Positions 1 to 11,931 of a stretch of 64,000 nucleotides of DNA are shown one piece after another. Source of the stretch: Datisca glomerata (lineage: Eukaryota; Streptophyta; Magnoliopsida; Cucurbitales; Datiscaceae); contig QANY01002375.1 in the NCBI GenBank assembly GCA_003255025.1, positions 1,625,609 through 1,689,608 of the forward strand, given 5' to 3'. Numbering within the stretch: the first letter of the stretch is position 1; every line of letters starts with the position of its first letter. A program made the position numbers and the translations under genes. Under the pieces are notes generated by a model. The model was given only the letters and a program-made list of their open reading frames with translations. It searched no databases and was not told the DNA's origin.

Positions 1-490
1 AAAAAAAATATAAAAGATATCAACTACATTCATATGAAGAAGAGAGATGAACAAAATATATTATGAACAAATGTACCAAACAATTAAGCTACCTTGAGAA
101 GAAGAAATGGAAGAAGATGAAGATAATAGAAGTATAGAACTTCTTCCTCTCTCTAAAATCACCTCTGTTTCCAACCCCTCTCTTTCTCACTCTAAAAAAT
201 GACTTCCCCCCGTTTTTTTTACTCTCCAAAAGACCTCCCCTTAAGTGAAGACTTCATTCCTATTTATAGGCAAAATTAGGGTTTGCCTTTTTTACTTTTA
301 GTCTTTTTTTTTAATTTTTATTTTTTAGTCCTCTTTTTTCAATTTTTACTTTTTAGTCTTTGGACCACTTTTTTTATTTTAGTATTGGATTAGTTTTCAA
401 ATTATACACATAGTCTTGGATTATTAAAAGAACCAAAATATAAAACATATATATTTCATGTATTAGGCCGGATAAAATACGGTATCTACA
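1..490 (-). repeat. Gypsy LTR, outer part (runs off the left edge)
   Basis: Read on the minus strand this starts with TGTAGATACCGTATTTTATC at 490 and runs off the window. It resembles, base by base over long stretches, the outer end of the LTR at 9680-11931 (shared tract around 'cctatttataggcaaaatta' and 'ggataaaatac'). In a minus-strand element the rightmost TG is the start of the 5' LTR, so the rest of this element probably lies left of the window. It abuts the RT-bearing repeat at 491 exactly, as expected of an insertion edge. It could also be a solo LTR. Confidence 0.75.
260..269 (-). promoter_or_regulatory. Putative LTR TATA box
   Basis: The minus strand reads CCTATAAATA about 220 bases inside the LTR start, a plausible position for a retrotransposon U3 promoter. 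The matching site in the LTR at 9680-11931 reads CCTAGAAATA (near 11697-11706), so that copy has lost it. Inferred from sequence only. Confidence 0.45.
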
Positions 491-1414
491 GTGAGCTAAT
501 CTCATTTTTAAGGCTCGTGAACTATTACCAAAGATTCATGATATGTTACTAGAAAATGACTGCCCTACTAAAAAATCTCCTAAAGAAGGACGTACATGTC
601 CAAACCATACAATTTTCACATCATATCTACGCAATTTATAGAAGGAAAATAACCCAGGGCATGCATAATATCATAGTTGTGATGTTAGTAAATAACGTTA
701 AAAGTAAAAGAAATCTAATTGTTGAATCGATTTGAAACATTTCACTTGTCAAGATCTTCTTACCAATAGAAAATAATTATGGATAATGTACCCAACAAAA
801 CATGAAATATAATATTAAAAATAATCTTAGTACCTATCACACAAAGAACTATATTCGAAATTTAAAAATAGTGATGAAGGATTAAGCATTCTGCTAGTCT
901 GACGATTGGATTCCATAGACAACGACATGCATATTACTATTATTTTGTTCAAGAGCACCTTCTACATAATGTAGTGTTCATACACATTGCACATACTTTG
1001 CATGTAAATTCGTCAATTTTTTTAAATCATTAAGTGGTGAGTGAAACTCAAAAACCAAAAGCAACGTGTTTTTTCAAAAAAAAAAAAAGATCACAACAAT
1101 AAAAAAGTAACTAACCAATTATTAAACACCAAATATATGTTAGAAGGTCAATTTAGAAGTAGTACGACTAATAAGTGGATAAAAGTGTTCAAAAAAAGTT
1201 TCTCCCATCCTTCTCTATTTTAATTTTATTTAGTAATTCACGTGCAAAGAAGAGCCAAACATAAATTTAGGTATTGATGTTTGGTAAAATATCATTTAAA
1301 TAATTTACAGGCAGGATTAGAGTTACATTTATCTTTGCATGCAAGAGTATCTAATCGTTGGTCTCATTAATAGAATAAGATTGAATACCAAACATAAATG
1401 TAGTTTCAACCTAT
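491..1414. repeat. Direct repeat copy 1, with gypsy RT sliver
   Basis: This is a roughly 0.92 kb segment repeated in the same orientation at 1864-2814. The first ~100 bases encode, on plus, a gypsy reverse-transcriptase connection motif (SFLRLVNYYQRF) and a degraded LLKKD motif. The remainder is AT-rich non-coding DNA shared by both copies, ending at 'tagtttcaacctat'. It lacks a ~25-base stretch present in copy 2 near 2016-2040. The copy is cut on its left by the LTR at 490. Confidence 0.8.
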
Positions 1415-1479
1415 ACATACATGTATTTGATTAAGGATTTATATCCAAAATCTATACATACATGTATTTGATTAAGGAT
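1412..1479. repeat. Short tandem duplication (~40-bp unit)
   Basis: The string 'tatacatacatgtatttg' followed by 'attaaggat' occurs twice, beginning near 1412 and near 1452, with a short spacer between. Copy 2 of the large direct repeat lacks it, so it arose outside or after that duplication. Confidence 0.7.
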
Positions 1480-1746
1480 CATAGACTGATACATTTATTG
1501 GTCACTGACCATGATCATTTGAATAATTTAATGCAATGTTATGTTCTATCACGAAGAGATTTGTCTAACACAATGAAGGCATGCTTAATTGGAAGTTGAA
1601 ACCTCCCAATAATAGCTAAGAAAAATTGTGGTAGTGAAAGAAAAAATTATGGAAATTTAACAATTTTTAAGATATTAGTAAAAACACAAATGCTACGCAC
1701 GTGATAATAGCATGCCGTTAGCCATCTTCGGACCATAAGGTATTAA

Positions 1747-2000
1747 GGAAGAAGAAACTTCTATGTAAAGACGGAGAAATGCTCCTTTAGACAGATGAAG
1801 ATCCTATTCTTAGGGCACTGGTTGAGCATCAAAGCGATCGAGGAGTGGCAAGCACCTAACAAGGTGAGTAAACTAATCTCATTTTTAAGGCTCGTGAACT
1901 ATTATCGAAGATTCATGGTATGTTACTAGAAGAGGGCTGCTCTACTAAAAAATCTCCTAAAGAAGGACGTACTTCTCCAAACCATTCAATTTTCACATCG
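1747..2000 (+). pseudogene. Ty3/gypsy reverse transcriptase, C-terminal fragment
   Basis: In one frame the plus strand gives, in order, a KCSF motif, FLGHW, an AIEEWQAP segment, a LVNYYRRF motif, then a stop and LLKNLLKKD. This is the usual run at the end of the palm/connection part of Ty3/gypsy RT just before RNase H. There is no YVDD catalytic box, no protease and no integrase nearby on this strand, so it is a fragment. From 1864 on it is part of the direct repeat; the upstream part is unique to this copy and shows that copy 2 extends further left than copy 1. Confidence 0.8.
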
Positions 2001-2814
2001 TATCTACGCAATTTAAGAATATACCCCTTCCATTCATATAGAAGAAAAATAACCCAGCGCATGCATAATATCATAGTTGTGACGTTAGTAAATAAAGTTA
2101 AAAATAAAAGAAATCTAATTGTTGAATCGATTTGAAACATTTTGCTTGTCAAGATCTTCCTACCAATAGAAAATAATTATGGACAATGTACCCAACAAAA
2201 CATGAAATATAATATTTAAAATAATCTTAGTACCTATCACACAAAGAACTATATTCGAAATTTAAAAATAGTGATGAAGGATTAAGTATTCTGCTAGTCT
2301 AACAATTGGACTCCATAGGCAACGACATGCATCATTACTATTATTTTGTTCAAGAGTACCTTCTACTTGATGTAGTGTTCATACACATTGCACATACTTT
2401 GCATGTAAATTCGTCAATTTTTTTAAATCATTAAGTGGTGAGTGAAATTGAATGACCAAAAGCAACGTGTTTTTTAAAAGATCACAATAAAAAAGTATTA
2501 ACCAAAACACCACATGTATGTTAGATTGTCAATTTAGGTATAGTAAGATTAATAAGTGGATAAAAATGTTCAAAAAAGTTTCTCCCATCCTTTTTTTTAT
2601 TTTATTTTTATTTAATAATTCACGTGCAAAAGCACGTGCTGGAAGAGCCAAACATAAATTTAGATATTGATGTTTGGTAAAATACAAAATATCATTTAAA
2701 TAATTTGAAGATATGATTAGAGTTACATTTATCTTTGTATGGAAGAGTATCTAATTGTTGGTCTCATTAATAGAATAAGATTGAATACTAAACATAAATG
2801 TAGTTTCAACCTAT
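1864..2814. repeat. Direct repeat copy 2
   Basis: Second copy of the segment at 491-1414, diverged by scattered substitutions and small indels (for example an extra 'taaa' after the initial 'gtgag' and ~25 extra bases near 2016-2040). Both copies end at 'tagtttcaacctat'. The gap of ~450 bases between copies is not repeated, so this is a dispersed rather than head-to-tail duplication. Confidence 0.8.
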
Positions 2815-3368
2815 CATTCGTTTTATAAAGTTGGAATTTATATACTAATATAGTTTTTTAGGGAGTAGTAATATCAATTTAAACCAATTATTTTGGTTAT
2901 TCAAGAGATTTATATTGGCATAAAAAACAAAAAGACTTAAATTTTTAATATAATTGGAGTATGCTTAATAAATAAATCAGTTATTATTTATATACATATT
3001 TTTATTGGTTTCATATATTACAAATAAAAATATATAAACCTATAAATTACTCTCAACACTAAAATTGGCCCGAAAAGTCAATCCCCCTACCCAGCCCTTC
3101 CAAGTTTCACTATGAAAAAAAAACATGACGACATTTAACCATAGATAGCTAGTTTCACATCTAAACTCACTTTTAACAACCATCACATATTACTCTAAAC
3201 CTAAAATCACTCAAATTAGATTTGGAAAGTCTCTCACTCATAAAAAACCTAAACCCTCAACTATCAACGTCGCCATTACCGGAAGAGTCAGTGTTTCCCT
3301 CTTCCATCATAGTTTGTGAACCTTTTGCTTAAATAATATGTTTTCTGTTCTTTTCTTTCAGAGGCGTC
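2815..3368. other. AT-rich stretch, nothing recognised
   Basis: I see no coding frame, terminal repeat or known motif. The right end meets the truncated edge of the minus-strand gypsy element. Confidence 0.5.
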
Positions 3369-3702
3369 GTGCTGACTAAGTACGCAACCCATGGATTTTC
3401 TGTTACTGTGAGATACAAAATGAGTGGACACCATGGAGTTGGAGGAACAAGTATAAGTAGATTTTGTAAGTATTGCTTGATCTTCTCAAAAGCATTTTGG
3501 CAATCATCATTCCAGGCTTCTGTAGTATCACTTTTACGGAGAAGTTTAAAGATAGGTTCACAAGTCGCAGTTAGTTGTCAGATGAAACGGGTTATGTAAT
3601 TTAATCACCTCAATAAACCTCTAACTTCCTTTTGAGTTTGAGGTGGTGGCATATCAATGATGGCTCGAACCTTGTTGGGGTCATCTTTTATTCATTCCTT
3701 TC
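3369..3702 (-). pseudogene. Gypsy RT thumb and RNase H entry
   Basis: Downstream of the YVDDM box on minus, the translation shows ARAIIDMPPPQTQKEVRGLL, a degraded LNYITRFI, then AFEKIKQYLQN and VPPTPWCPLILYL. These match the connection region and the start of RNase H in Tat-type elements. The similarity stops near 3369, which marks the truncation of the element. A frameshift and internal stops separate it from the catalytic part. Confidence 0.75.
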
Positions 3703-4490
3703 TCATGACAAAACCAAGTAGTTCCGTAGAGTGACAGTATGATCTTCCCCTTGATGAGATTTGGCAATCATATCATCAACGTACACTTCAATTTCTTTAT
3801 GCATCATATCATGAAACAATGTTACTATTGCCCGTTGGTAAATCGCCCCTACATTCTTTAGACCAAATGGCATAACCTTATAACAAAATGTACCCCACAA
3901 AGTTATAAAAGTGGTCTTTTCAAGGTCTTCAAGTGCTATTTTGATTTGGTTATACCCTGAAAAATCATCCATGAAAGAGAAGCTTGAATGTCTGTAGTGT
4001 TATCTACTAAAACATCGATATGGGGTAATGGAAAATTATCGTTAGAGCTAGCCCGATTTAAGTCTCTATAATCGACACACATCCTTACTTTCCAATTTTT
4101 CTTCGGTACTGGGACTATGTTAGCAACACATTCAGGGTATTTTGCTACTTCCAGAAAACATGCATCTACTTGCTTTTTAACTTCTTTGATCTGTACCAGC
4201 ATGTCTGGTTTCATTTTCCGTAACTTTTGTCGTACTAGTTTACTTTCTGGCATAGCCGAAAAATGATGAACCACAATATCAGTGTCTAGACCCGGTATAT
4301 CTTGGTAAGACCATGCAAAGACATCAATATACTCCTTGAATAAGTCAATTAATTGTCGATGGCTTTCACTTGTCATAGAAGTACCGATTTGGACTTCTTT
4401 TATCTCTCCATCCAATCCCAAATTTATCACCTCCGTTAACTCTTGATAAGCTTGAGTTATTTTATCATCCTCTTCTACCATTCTTAACAT
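3703..4490 (-). pseudogene. Ty3/gypsy reverse transcriptase, catalytic part
   Basis: Two overlapping minus-strand frames (4490-3936 and 3972-3703) make one RT domain broken by a frameshift near 3960. Visible motifs are FAWSYQDIPGLDTDIVVHH, the PVPKKNWKVRMCVDYRDLN segment, PLPHIDVLVD, MDDFSGYNQI (first catalytic Asp), VMPFGLKNVGA and EVYVDDMIAKS (YVDD-box aspartates present). The catalytic residues survive although the frame does not. It would copy element RNA into DNA in an intact relative. Its neighbours are the protease upstream and the thumb/RNase H remnant downstream. Confidence 0.9.
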
Positions 4491-5401
4491 TTTCGAAGAT
4501 GGTTCAAAATTATCCTGTCACTTTCATCTGACTCAACGCTAAGAATGGGATTGTCAAAGTTATTTCTTATGCTCTTATTTTCGAAACCATCGTTCTCAAA
4601 CCTGAATCAGATTATTGGATGAAAGGAAGGTGAGAAAAGAAAATAAATAATGCATGAGTATGAACAATATTTCAGAAATGGAAAAAAGTTGACATAAAAG
4701 GAAGAACAAAAAAGAAATGGAATTGTATTTATCATTAACGGAAGGAAATGAAACAAGTTTTTAGACTTTCATTCAAAGAGATGGCATGAAACAGACGAAA
4801 ATGTAGGCCTATAACATTGAAATTCCTAAGACATTGGGCAGAATCATTAGAATTTTGGCATTAACACATTACTCTTGAAAATTACTAAGAAGAACTGGTA
4901 GCTCAGTGACATCCCAATTGTTAAGCTCATGATCTGAATCGTTCGAGAAACCAAGTCCTCTATACTTGCACTTGATGATTTTTCTAAGATTGCGGATATT
5001 GAAAGCTGGGTGATATCATCTTCAAGGTCATACTGATCTACTATAATCAGTTCTTCAAATGAAATTCCCCCACTTCTGAAGGATTCTGAAATATGAGGTA
5101 TGCTTGTCATTTCCATATTGAATTCCCTATTTTCGAGCCTAGCAAACCTCTTTTTCTTTCTTTCGAGCTTCCACTTTCCCTCTATCAGCCTTGGTCAGTC
5201 TACATCCAAGCCCAAACATTTTCTCATTCTTGTCCTAATCGATTCACTTATTTATGCCTTGATGCTCACTCCTGAGTCCTTTGCATGGCTCGTACCCCCT
5301 TTTATCATCAATTTTGCCACCATCTGAGATGCTTTTGATAGGCTTAGAATTAGAGCAAGTTTCCCACTAGCAACAAATATGGTGTTCGCAATCTCAAATG
5401 A
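4491..5401 (-). pseudogene. Linker between gypsy protease and RT
   Basis: Minus-strand remnants include NNFDNPILSVESDESD near 4500-4600, an acidic stretch typical of the region just before RT in Tat-type polyproteins, and a frame at 5116-4847 with no motif I can name. Stops and shifts are frequent. A small A-rich segment near 4620-4840 looks non-coding. Confidence 0.5.
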
Positions 5402-6097
5402 TCAAAATGAGCACTCCAACGCTTCTTCTACCGCCTCAACATATGGCATGGTGACCGGCTTCGATACCAGTAAATCTTCTTCCCCATATATACAAATGAG
5501 TTTATGATCCATTATAAATTTTAGCTTCTGATGTAAGGAAGACGGTACTTCCCCAATAGAGTGAGTCCATGGTCTACCTAAAAGAAAAATATATGTTGGA
5601 TTTATGTCCATCACTCAAAAAACAATATTGAATAGGCATGGCCAGATTTGAATTTCTATCTCTATATCTCCGACTACTTCTCTCCGGGTACCTCCGAATG
5701 CACTTACTATCATCATGCTCGGCCGCATATGTGTCGTGTCCCCATAGAGCTTTGGTAGAGTGGATCTTGGCATTACATTTAGAGACGAGCCGTTATCAAT
5801 CAATACGTTTACAACAACATAATCCCTACATTTCATGGATATATGTAGAGCTCTGATGTGTCCAGTACCATTGGTAGGGATTTCATCATTTGTGAAAGTG
5901 ATAAAATGTGGTGCGGTAATATTTCCCACAATCTCACTCAACTTCTCCACCGTATTGTCACGCAGACATACGATTGATTCAAAATTAAGAAAAAGTAACA
6001 ATAAAAATATGCGAGCAGGTAAGCAGTTAAGTTGTTCTATCACCTTATATTCACTTTGTTTGATGAGCTTCAAAAATTCACATACTTCTTTAGACAC
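5402..6097 (-). pseudogene. Ty3/gypsy retropepsin-like protease
   Basis: Minus-strand frames 6097-5615 and 5614-5402 give ITFTNDEIPTNGTGHIRALH, then VLIDNGSSLNVMP (retroviral-type aspartic protease active site, here Asp-Asn-Gly-Ser in place of the usual Asp-Ser/Thr-Gly), then FNIVF / MDINPTYIFLLGRPWTHSIG and VPSSLHQKLKFI. LLGRPW and SLHQKLKF are hallmarks of the C-terminal protease lobe in this clade. A frame change splits the domain at about 5614. Role in an intact element: cleavage of the gag-pol polyprotein. Confidence 0.85.
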
Positions 6098-6820
6098 TGC
6101 TATTTCATTCCCTGTACCTTCATTATATCCGGGTCTATCACTTCGTCGCCATGCATTTCTCCTTAGAACTCCTTACCATTGTCGCCTTTTTTGGCTTTCC
6201 CTTTCCTTTGCCTTTCAAACTCATCGCTTTTATCCATTTTCAAAACTTATGGCGTGTAGCATATGCCACTCCTTGTCATCCCACCTACTCTTCAAATATT
6301 AGTTATAGAGAGATCGAAGTCTGACGAATTTAGCGCTTGAGTTTTTTCGTTACTACTGAGAATAACCTCATATCTATACCTCCACGGCACTGCTCATGAA
6401 TCTTTGTAAGCAAATGCACCCAGTATTTGGATGGTGATAGGTGTTAGAGCATAAGATGTAGTGGTGCGAGTTGACTTTTCCTCATAATGTATTGTGAGAG
6501 GTTTTGGGACATATGATGACACTTCAACATTTACTTCGGATGATTCTTTAGTTTTATGTTAATTGAGCTCCTTGCGGATTTTCAAGATAGGATTTTCTCT
6601 TACTGGCAGTGAGGAGTTCCAGGATTCTGGGCGCTCCCTAATTTCTTCTTTCATTTCCTCTCTCAATTGCTCTCTTTCTTGCTCATCCAGGACCCTACTT
6701 GAGCTCGCGTTCAATAGGGATGTCGGAGTTGACGGGCTATCTTTGAAAAGTTTTCTTAAAATAAATAAAAATAAAACAATGAGTTGGTATATTTTGCTAA
6801 TGAAAAAGAAGAAATAATAA
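6098..6820 (-). pseudogene. Gypsy gag-protease spacer
   Basis: On minus the translation shows a charged segment (DEQEREQLREEMKEEIRERP near 6690-6630), then AVPWRYRYEV (near 6390-6360) and VGGMTRSGICY (near 6280-6240). An AVPW..Y segment followed by a GGMTRSGR-like segment is characteristic of the spacer before the protease in Tat-like plant gypsy polyproteins. Several stops are present. Confidence 0.65.
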
Positions 6821-7059
6821 TAACAATAATAATAATGAAAGTAAATCTATGCATGAGAAATGATACTGTGCAAAGTGAAAGTCCTGAAACACTTAATTTC
6901 ATTCAATTCGTAGAGCCATCCAGTACATTTGAGTATGTAAAAGTCAATTACTTCACAATATAAATTTATACAAAATGACCAAAATGACCCAAATCCCGGT
7001 TTATTTCTTCAAAAAACTTAGACATGTTCTCCCCATTAGGAGGAATGAGCAAAACACTT

Positions 7060-7896
7060 CTCTTCAGCCAAATTATTTGCTCTCACAGCCATGCCTTTCA
7101 GCAATTTCACAGCCTGTTCAGATCATTGTCGAATAAAGTCGTACTCTTGTTGCAGCAATTGGTAATCATATCGTAGTGCATTAACATTAACATCGTTGCT
7201 TCTTGCCAGTTTCTCTACCATGTTGTGATAAGCTCTAACTTGGTGTTCGAGGCTCGCGATGACTTTCAATAGTTCTTCACAATCATTTGTTGACTTGATC
7301 TTCCTAACTTTTTTATTCTCTAAATCAACTTGTAAATTATCAGCGATTCGTCGTAACGAGTTATATTATTCTTCTAACATAACGATGTACGTATTTTTCT
7401 TATCGACAGTCCCATTTACCTCTTCTAAAACCTCTTGTACTAGCTTATTTTTCCTTTCTAGCTTCATGATTCGATCCTCCTATTCGTATACTACCCCTTG
7501 CAAATTCTCATTGTCTTCTACCATCTTTCTAATTTTATTGCTCAGTTTGCGAGTGTCAATTCTCAACTCTTAGTTTTTTTGCTTCAGATATTCTTGGTTC
7601 TGAACGCCGTTTCTCAAATCTCTGAATGTTTTATGGCGTCAATCTTTTATTTGTAAGACAAATTTACCTCGACTGTTAGATGTCTATTTTCTTCCAAGAG
7701 AGCTAAATTCTTTTGACGATCCTCATATAACTCATCTCACTCCTCATTTTTAGCAATCTTTTGATGAGCTTCTGATATCTTGTAAGGCAATAATTACTTT
7801 GCCTCTACTCTCAAGTCATGCTTCATACTCCTTCGTTTAGTTCATGAGGTCCTTCTGATTTCGCACCATTCTCGTTACTTTCCAAGCTCCAATCAG
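7060..7896 (-). pseudogene. Gypsy gag coiled-coil region
   Basis: Minus strand gives a helical, charged segment with MVEKLARSNDVNVNALRYDY and QLLQQEYDFI near 7225-7130. It lies directly after the DUF7745-type domain, where related elements carry a long coiled coil. Stops are frequent and no continuous frame remains. Confidence 0.6.
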
Positions 7897-8969
7897 TTGC
7901 TATAATTTTTGTTCAATATATTGAGAATCATAACTGATCTCAATATCCTTTAATGCGTGCATGACAGAGACAAAGTGTCTAATGTATAATTGACGGAGCA
8001 CCATTAGCAGAGCATAACTAGTACAACCCCATGGTCCTAGGAGTGGGACCCATTGAAAATCATCACATCTATAGATCATCGATGTCAACGGCATCCGGTG
8101 GGCTTTCCAGATAACATCCTCATCTTTCAACTTTGATAGGTGTGAGAGCCACGCCCCTTTTGTGAAAAACTATGGATTCCATTTGGCCATTCTGAATTTT
8201 GCAATAGGGATTCTCATCTTCATCCATGGACTTGAAAACTTGAGGACATTTGAAATCTGGCGGACATCTTAGATGGCTAAGAATCTAAATACATAAAAGA
8301 GATAGAGAGTTGATGAACTTCCCTTTTCCAAACACTCGTATGTGATTTAAGGAACGAAAAGTCTCAGCGAGAATTGAGATAATTGGGTTAGCACCATGTT
8401 CAACTTGAAGGAACATTTTTATCATTTTATCATCCACATGACCTTGAATCTTTGGAAATAATATGGTGCCATAAACACACTGTGTATAAAGATCTATACT
8501 CTTATCTTCATACAAGACATTTTGGATGAGGTCTAGGAGGTAATCCAACAGCACACACTCATTCCCCCCTTTGAATTTCAACATTTTCTCAATCTCAGGC
8601 GCATGGATAGTACCCGAGCTTGGATAAAGCTCTCTTCAGTGTGAGCTTTTTGTCGTAATTATAAACTTTATCCGTGTTTTATAGTGGGACATTCAGTAGG
8701 GCTTGATATTATTCAAATGTACGAGTGAGATCAATTGTTCCAAAGGTGAAACATCTATATAGAGGTTCCCAGAAATACATTAAATCCTTAAGAACGGGAG
8801 CATTGACTGTAATATATAGAAGATAAGTGGTGTGACCATATTTGCCGATAAACAAATTTTTCTGCACTGGTGAAAAATCCTCCCATATCTTCTTCAACCT
8901 CTCCAAGTCAGTGTGTGAGAACTTTATTTTAGTGATTGGTGGTAGAAGAATGACATCAACCTTTTTCAT
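7897..8969 (-). pseudogene. DUF7745-type gag N-terminal domain
   Basis: Three consecutive minus-strand frames (8969-8709, 8584-8285, 8130-7900) rebuild one domain. Motifs in order are GKYGHTTYLLYITVNAPVL, FWEPLYRCFTFGTIDLTRT, NTDKVYNYDKKLTLKRALSK, the YGTILFPKIQGHVD segment, ILAETFRSLNHIR, then WKAHRMPLTSMIYRCDDFQW and VPLLGPWGCTSYALLMVLRQ. This pattern is that of the plant transposon domain DUF7745 found at the start of Tat/Ogre-type gag proteins. The start Met at 8969 is the first in frame after the leader, but it lies close to the domain, so the true start may be further upstream. Broken by two or more shifts. Confidence 0.8.
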
Positions 8970-9657
8970 AAAATCTCTATTTCATTTCTGCGTTTCCTCT
9001 GACCATTGGGATACAGTAACTTGATCTTCTATCACACTCAGAGTGGAAGTTATGGTTTCTAAAATATGAATGAATTGAATACTTCTTTAAAATCCCTGTT
9101 ACGCAGCATGATGCATGTATGCAAAAAAGAAAGACAAATTGAGAAGTGAAATAATGGAGAAGAAAAGAAATGTTTAAGTAGTGTAAGATAAAGTTAATAA
9201 TGATATCATATTTAAGCCAAATCTCTATTTCTATCAAACATTCATCATGAGATGGGTTCTAAAAATCAAATGCTTGTCTATTTGGGCTTTCAAATATCTT
9301 AATAGGCTCTCAGGTTGTCCCTAGTTATTCAAACGAAGCAATAGGGGTCCCCAACGGTATCCCGAAAGTGTCAGCCTGAGTGAAAATTTTCATGAGCCTA
9401 CACGGGAACCACAATTCTACGAAGGCATTCCACTACTCATTCTTGCTAATCCTAAATGGAAAGCCTGGGGTAGGACTAGTGTATATGTGTGAAATCCAAA
9501 ATTATGTAAATGTAAAAGAATGGACTGTATACAACTTAAAGCATGAATTAGAAAAAAAAATGAATCAAATAAACAAACAAAGAACCACACAAAAGAATAG
9601 CATATGAAAAAATTTGGCTTGACTCTCTATCGATCTAAAAATGGTTAGACCAATCGC
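8970..9657 (-). other. Gypsy 5' leader
   Basis: Segment between the primer-binding site and the gag remnant on minus. No conserved protein motif is visible. The clade usually has a leader here, and position is the only basis for the call. Confidence 0.5.
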
Positions 9658-9676
9658 CTCCCCAGTGGAGTCGCCA
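9657..9676 (-). other. Primer-binding site of the gypsy element
   Basis: Minus strand reads TGGCGACTCCACTGGGGAGG three bases inside the LTR end. TGGCGACTCC(A/G)CTGGGGA is the usual start of the internal region in Tat/Ogre-type elements, for which priming by an Arg tRNA has been reported; the tRNA identity is from memory and was not tested here. Confidence 0.75.
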
Positions 9677-9679
9677 AGC

Positions 9680-11931
9680 TGTCGCAACGTTCATGAGACG
9701 CGGAACGACGATTGAAAAATCATTTGTGGAGGAAAAAATTTTAGAGTCGTCACCAATCATTTTAGGGTGTGATTGGTCACCCAATTTTAAAATCAAATAT
9801 TTTGGTCTATGAAAATTCAAAGTTGGTTTGGGAGTCATTTGCGTGTAGGAAAAGTATTAGTACCTGACAACACCCATTATGAAAAATGGTTATCAAATTT
9901 AATCAAACGCCATCCAAATTATATTTAAAATATTGTTAAAGAAATAAAATTTTGAATGTCCCATTAAATGTGTCTTTTATAATAAAATGAAGCAAAGTAA
10001 ATGACCTTTAATGGATGATACAAAGACCATTGAAAAATATTTTTTAGTTTTTTAAGTTTTTTTTGAAAATCAAAGCATTATTGGAGTTATTCTTGGTATC
10101 CTGAAAATAACTCATCACCTCAATAGTTCAAGAAGTTTAAATATCTCATAAATCCTAAAGTCTGTCATTAGAATTTTTAATGAAATTAACAAAATTTAAA
10201 TCTACTTGTTAAGGTTGTAATCCACACATCTATGAACACTAACTCTAATGATTAGGAGAATGAGATAAGACTCACATTGTAAGCATGACAATATGACAAT
10301 GATACACAGATAAATAAGAAATAAGAAGAACAACAATTATACAGAAAAAATTGGTAAAAGAAAAGTTAGAAATGTATGTTAAATTTTATGAGGATGTATA
10401 AAGTAAAAAATAAATGAATAACATGTGAAACATGTAAATAATATACATAAAAATATAATTTAGAATAAATACTAATATATATTAATATAAAAATAAAAAA
10501 CAAAATAATAGAAAAGAAAAATAACTTAAATTAAAAAAAGATCAAAAAAAGGGAGGGGGTATAGGGTGTGACCCTCTGTTTGCAACAGACAGTGACACCC
10601 TCCGTTTAAACAGAGGGTAAACCCTCGGTCAAACATATTTTTTTTATTTTTTAATATAATTATATTATTTAAAAAATAAATATTAAATAATTTATATTTA
10701 AATAAATTAACTTATGTAAATGTATAATTTTATTAAGATACATACATATGTAAATGCATAACCAACAGAAATATATAAGTTTCGACTACATAACATGTTA
10801 ATTATCATTATTTCTTTCTTCAATTAATATTATAAAAATATCAAAAGAGATATCACGGACGGTGATTATGTAGGAAAACACAATGACTAAAAATTTCAAA
10901 CTAGAATATTTTTTTGAGATATAAAGATACCCTTTTTTATTTTGGACTACTTAATTTACTAGTTACCCTTATTTTCTTTCTTCCATCATTGCTAATCAAA
11001 TAAAAAAAGAATGATCATAGATGGTAACTAATTCAAACAAGTGTCACTAAATTAGCAACATGATCTAAAATAAATGAAAAGACTTGTGAGAACGATAAAA
11101 ATTTTCAAAGCTGAAATATTTGTAAAATCTTTATATAGATGTTTAACTCTCTATTTTATGCATTTTTATGTATGAGAAATTATCATAAGAGATTTTTGCC
11201 TCAAATGTACACTTTCAACCCATTAAAGGGTTGATTCACATTGAGTTAATTTCTTACCTCTCAAAGGCTTTATCATCATCCTCATCGATTGAGTTGATGA
11301 CAAAGATACCTCATTATTAAATTTGTAGGAAAATCATCAATGTACAAATAAAATTCAAGATTAAGAGTAAAAGATGAAGAAAAAAGAACAAACACTTATA
11401 TATGGAAAAGGAAACAAAGACTATGCACTACATGTGTATGAAGGAGAAATGATGAAGAATAAAGAACAGGATAATGTTGTTAGATAATGTGCAAGAAATT
11501 TAAACTACCTTAAAAAAAGAATGCGAGAAGATGAATAAGTGAATAGAAATGTAAACTCTCTTTCTTCTATCTTAGAAAATCTCTCATATTTCTCACATAC
11601 ACTCTCTCTAAAAAAGATATCCTTTCATTATCTCTCAAGACTTCTCTTTCTCTCTTCCAAAATGATCTCGTATTCACTCCAAAAGCCTTCATTCCTATTT
11701 CTAGGCAAAATTAGTGTTTCACTTTTTTTAGTCCTTATGCTCACTATTTTATCATTTTAGTCCTTGAACTTTTTCCTTATCTTTTTAGTCCCTATTCTGT
11801 TTATCTATTTTAGACATTGGGCTTTTTTTGTTTTTTCAAAAAATTATACACATAGTATAAGACTAGTAAATAAACCAATAAGAAAGTGTGTGTATTTAAA
11901 GTATTAGATCGGATAAAATACAGTGTCTAAA
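9680..11931 (-). repeat. 5' LTR of the Tat-like gypsy element
   Basis: The inner end is TTGCGACA (minus, at 9680) next to the primer site. The outer end aligns with the LTR at 1-490, though its terminal TGTAG is worn (plus-strand 'gtgtctaaa' near 11931). Length is about 2.25 kb. It is very AT-rich except near 10540-10640, where an 11-bp inverted repeat lies. No open frame of note. Confidence 0.8.
10571..10618. other. Inverted repeat inside the gypsy LTR
   Basis: Arms 'accctctgttt' (10571-10581) and 'aaacagagggt' (10608-10618) are perfect complements around a 26-base loop. The loop also holds 'accctccgttt' (10597-10607), a one-mismatch copy of the left arm that could pair with the right arm instead. 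GC-rich island in an AT-rich LTR. Confidence 0.6.

Larger units (their letters stand above)
3369..11931 (-). mobile_element. Tat/Ogre-like Ty3/gypsy element, 3'-truncated
   Basis: On minus the order is 5' LTR (11931 to 9680), primer-binding site (9676), leader, DUF7745-type gag (8969 to 7897), coiled-coil region, a proline/serine-rich linker, aspartic protease (6097 to 5402), RT (4490 to 3703) and the start of the RNase H region (to about 3369). RNase H, integrase, polypurine tract and 3' LTR are missing. Frames are broken by many stops and shifts, so the copy is dead. The domain order and DUF7745-type N-terminus fit the large Tat/Ogre-like gypsy clade common in eudicots; the clade is an inference. 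Confidence 0.85.

Noticed and set aside
1041..1223. 60-codon Lys-rich open frame
   Set aside because: Low-complexity A-rich DNA within the direct repeat; copy 2 does not keep the frame.
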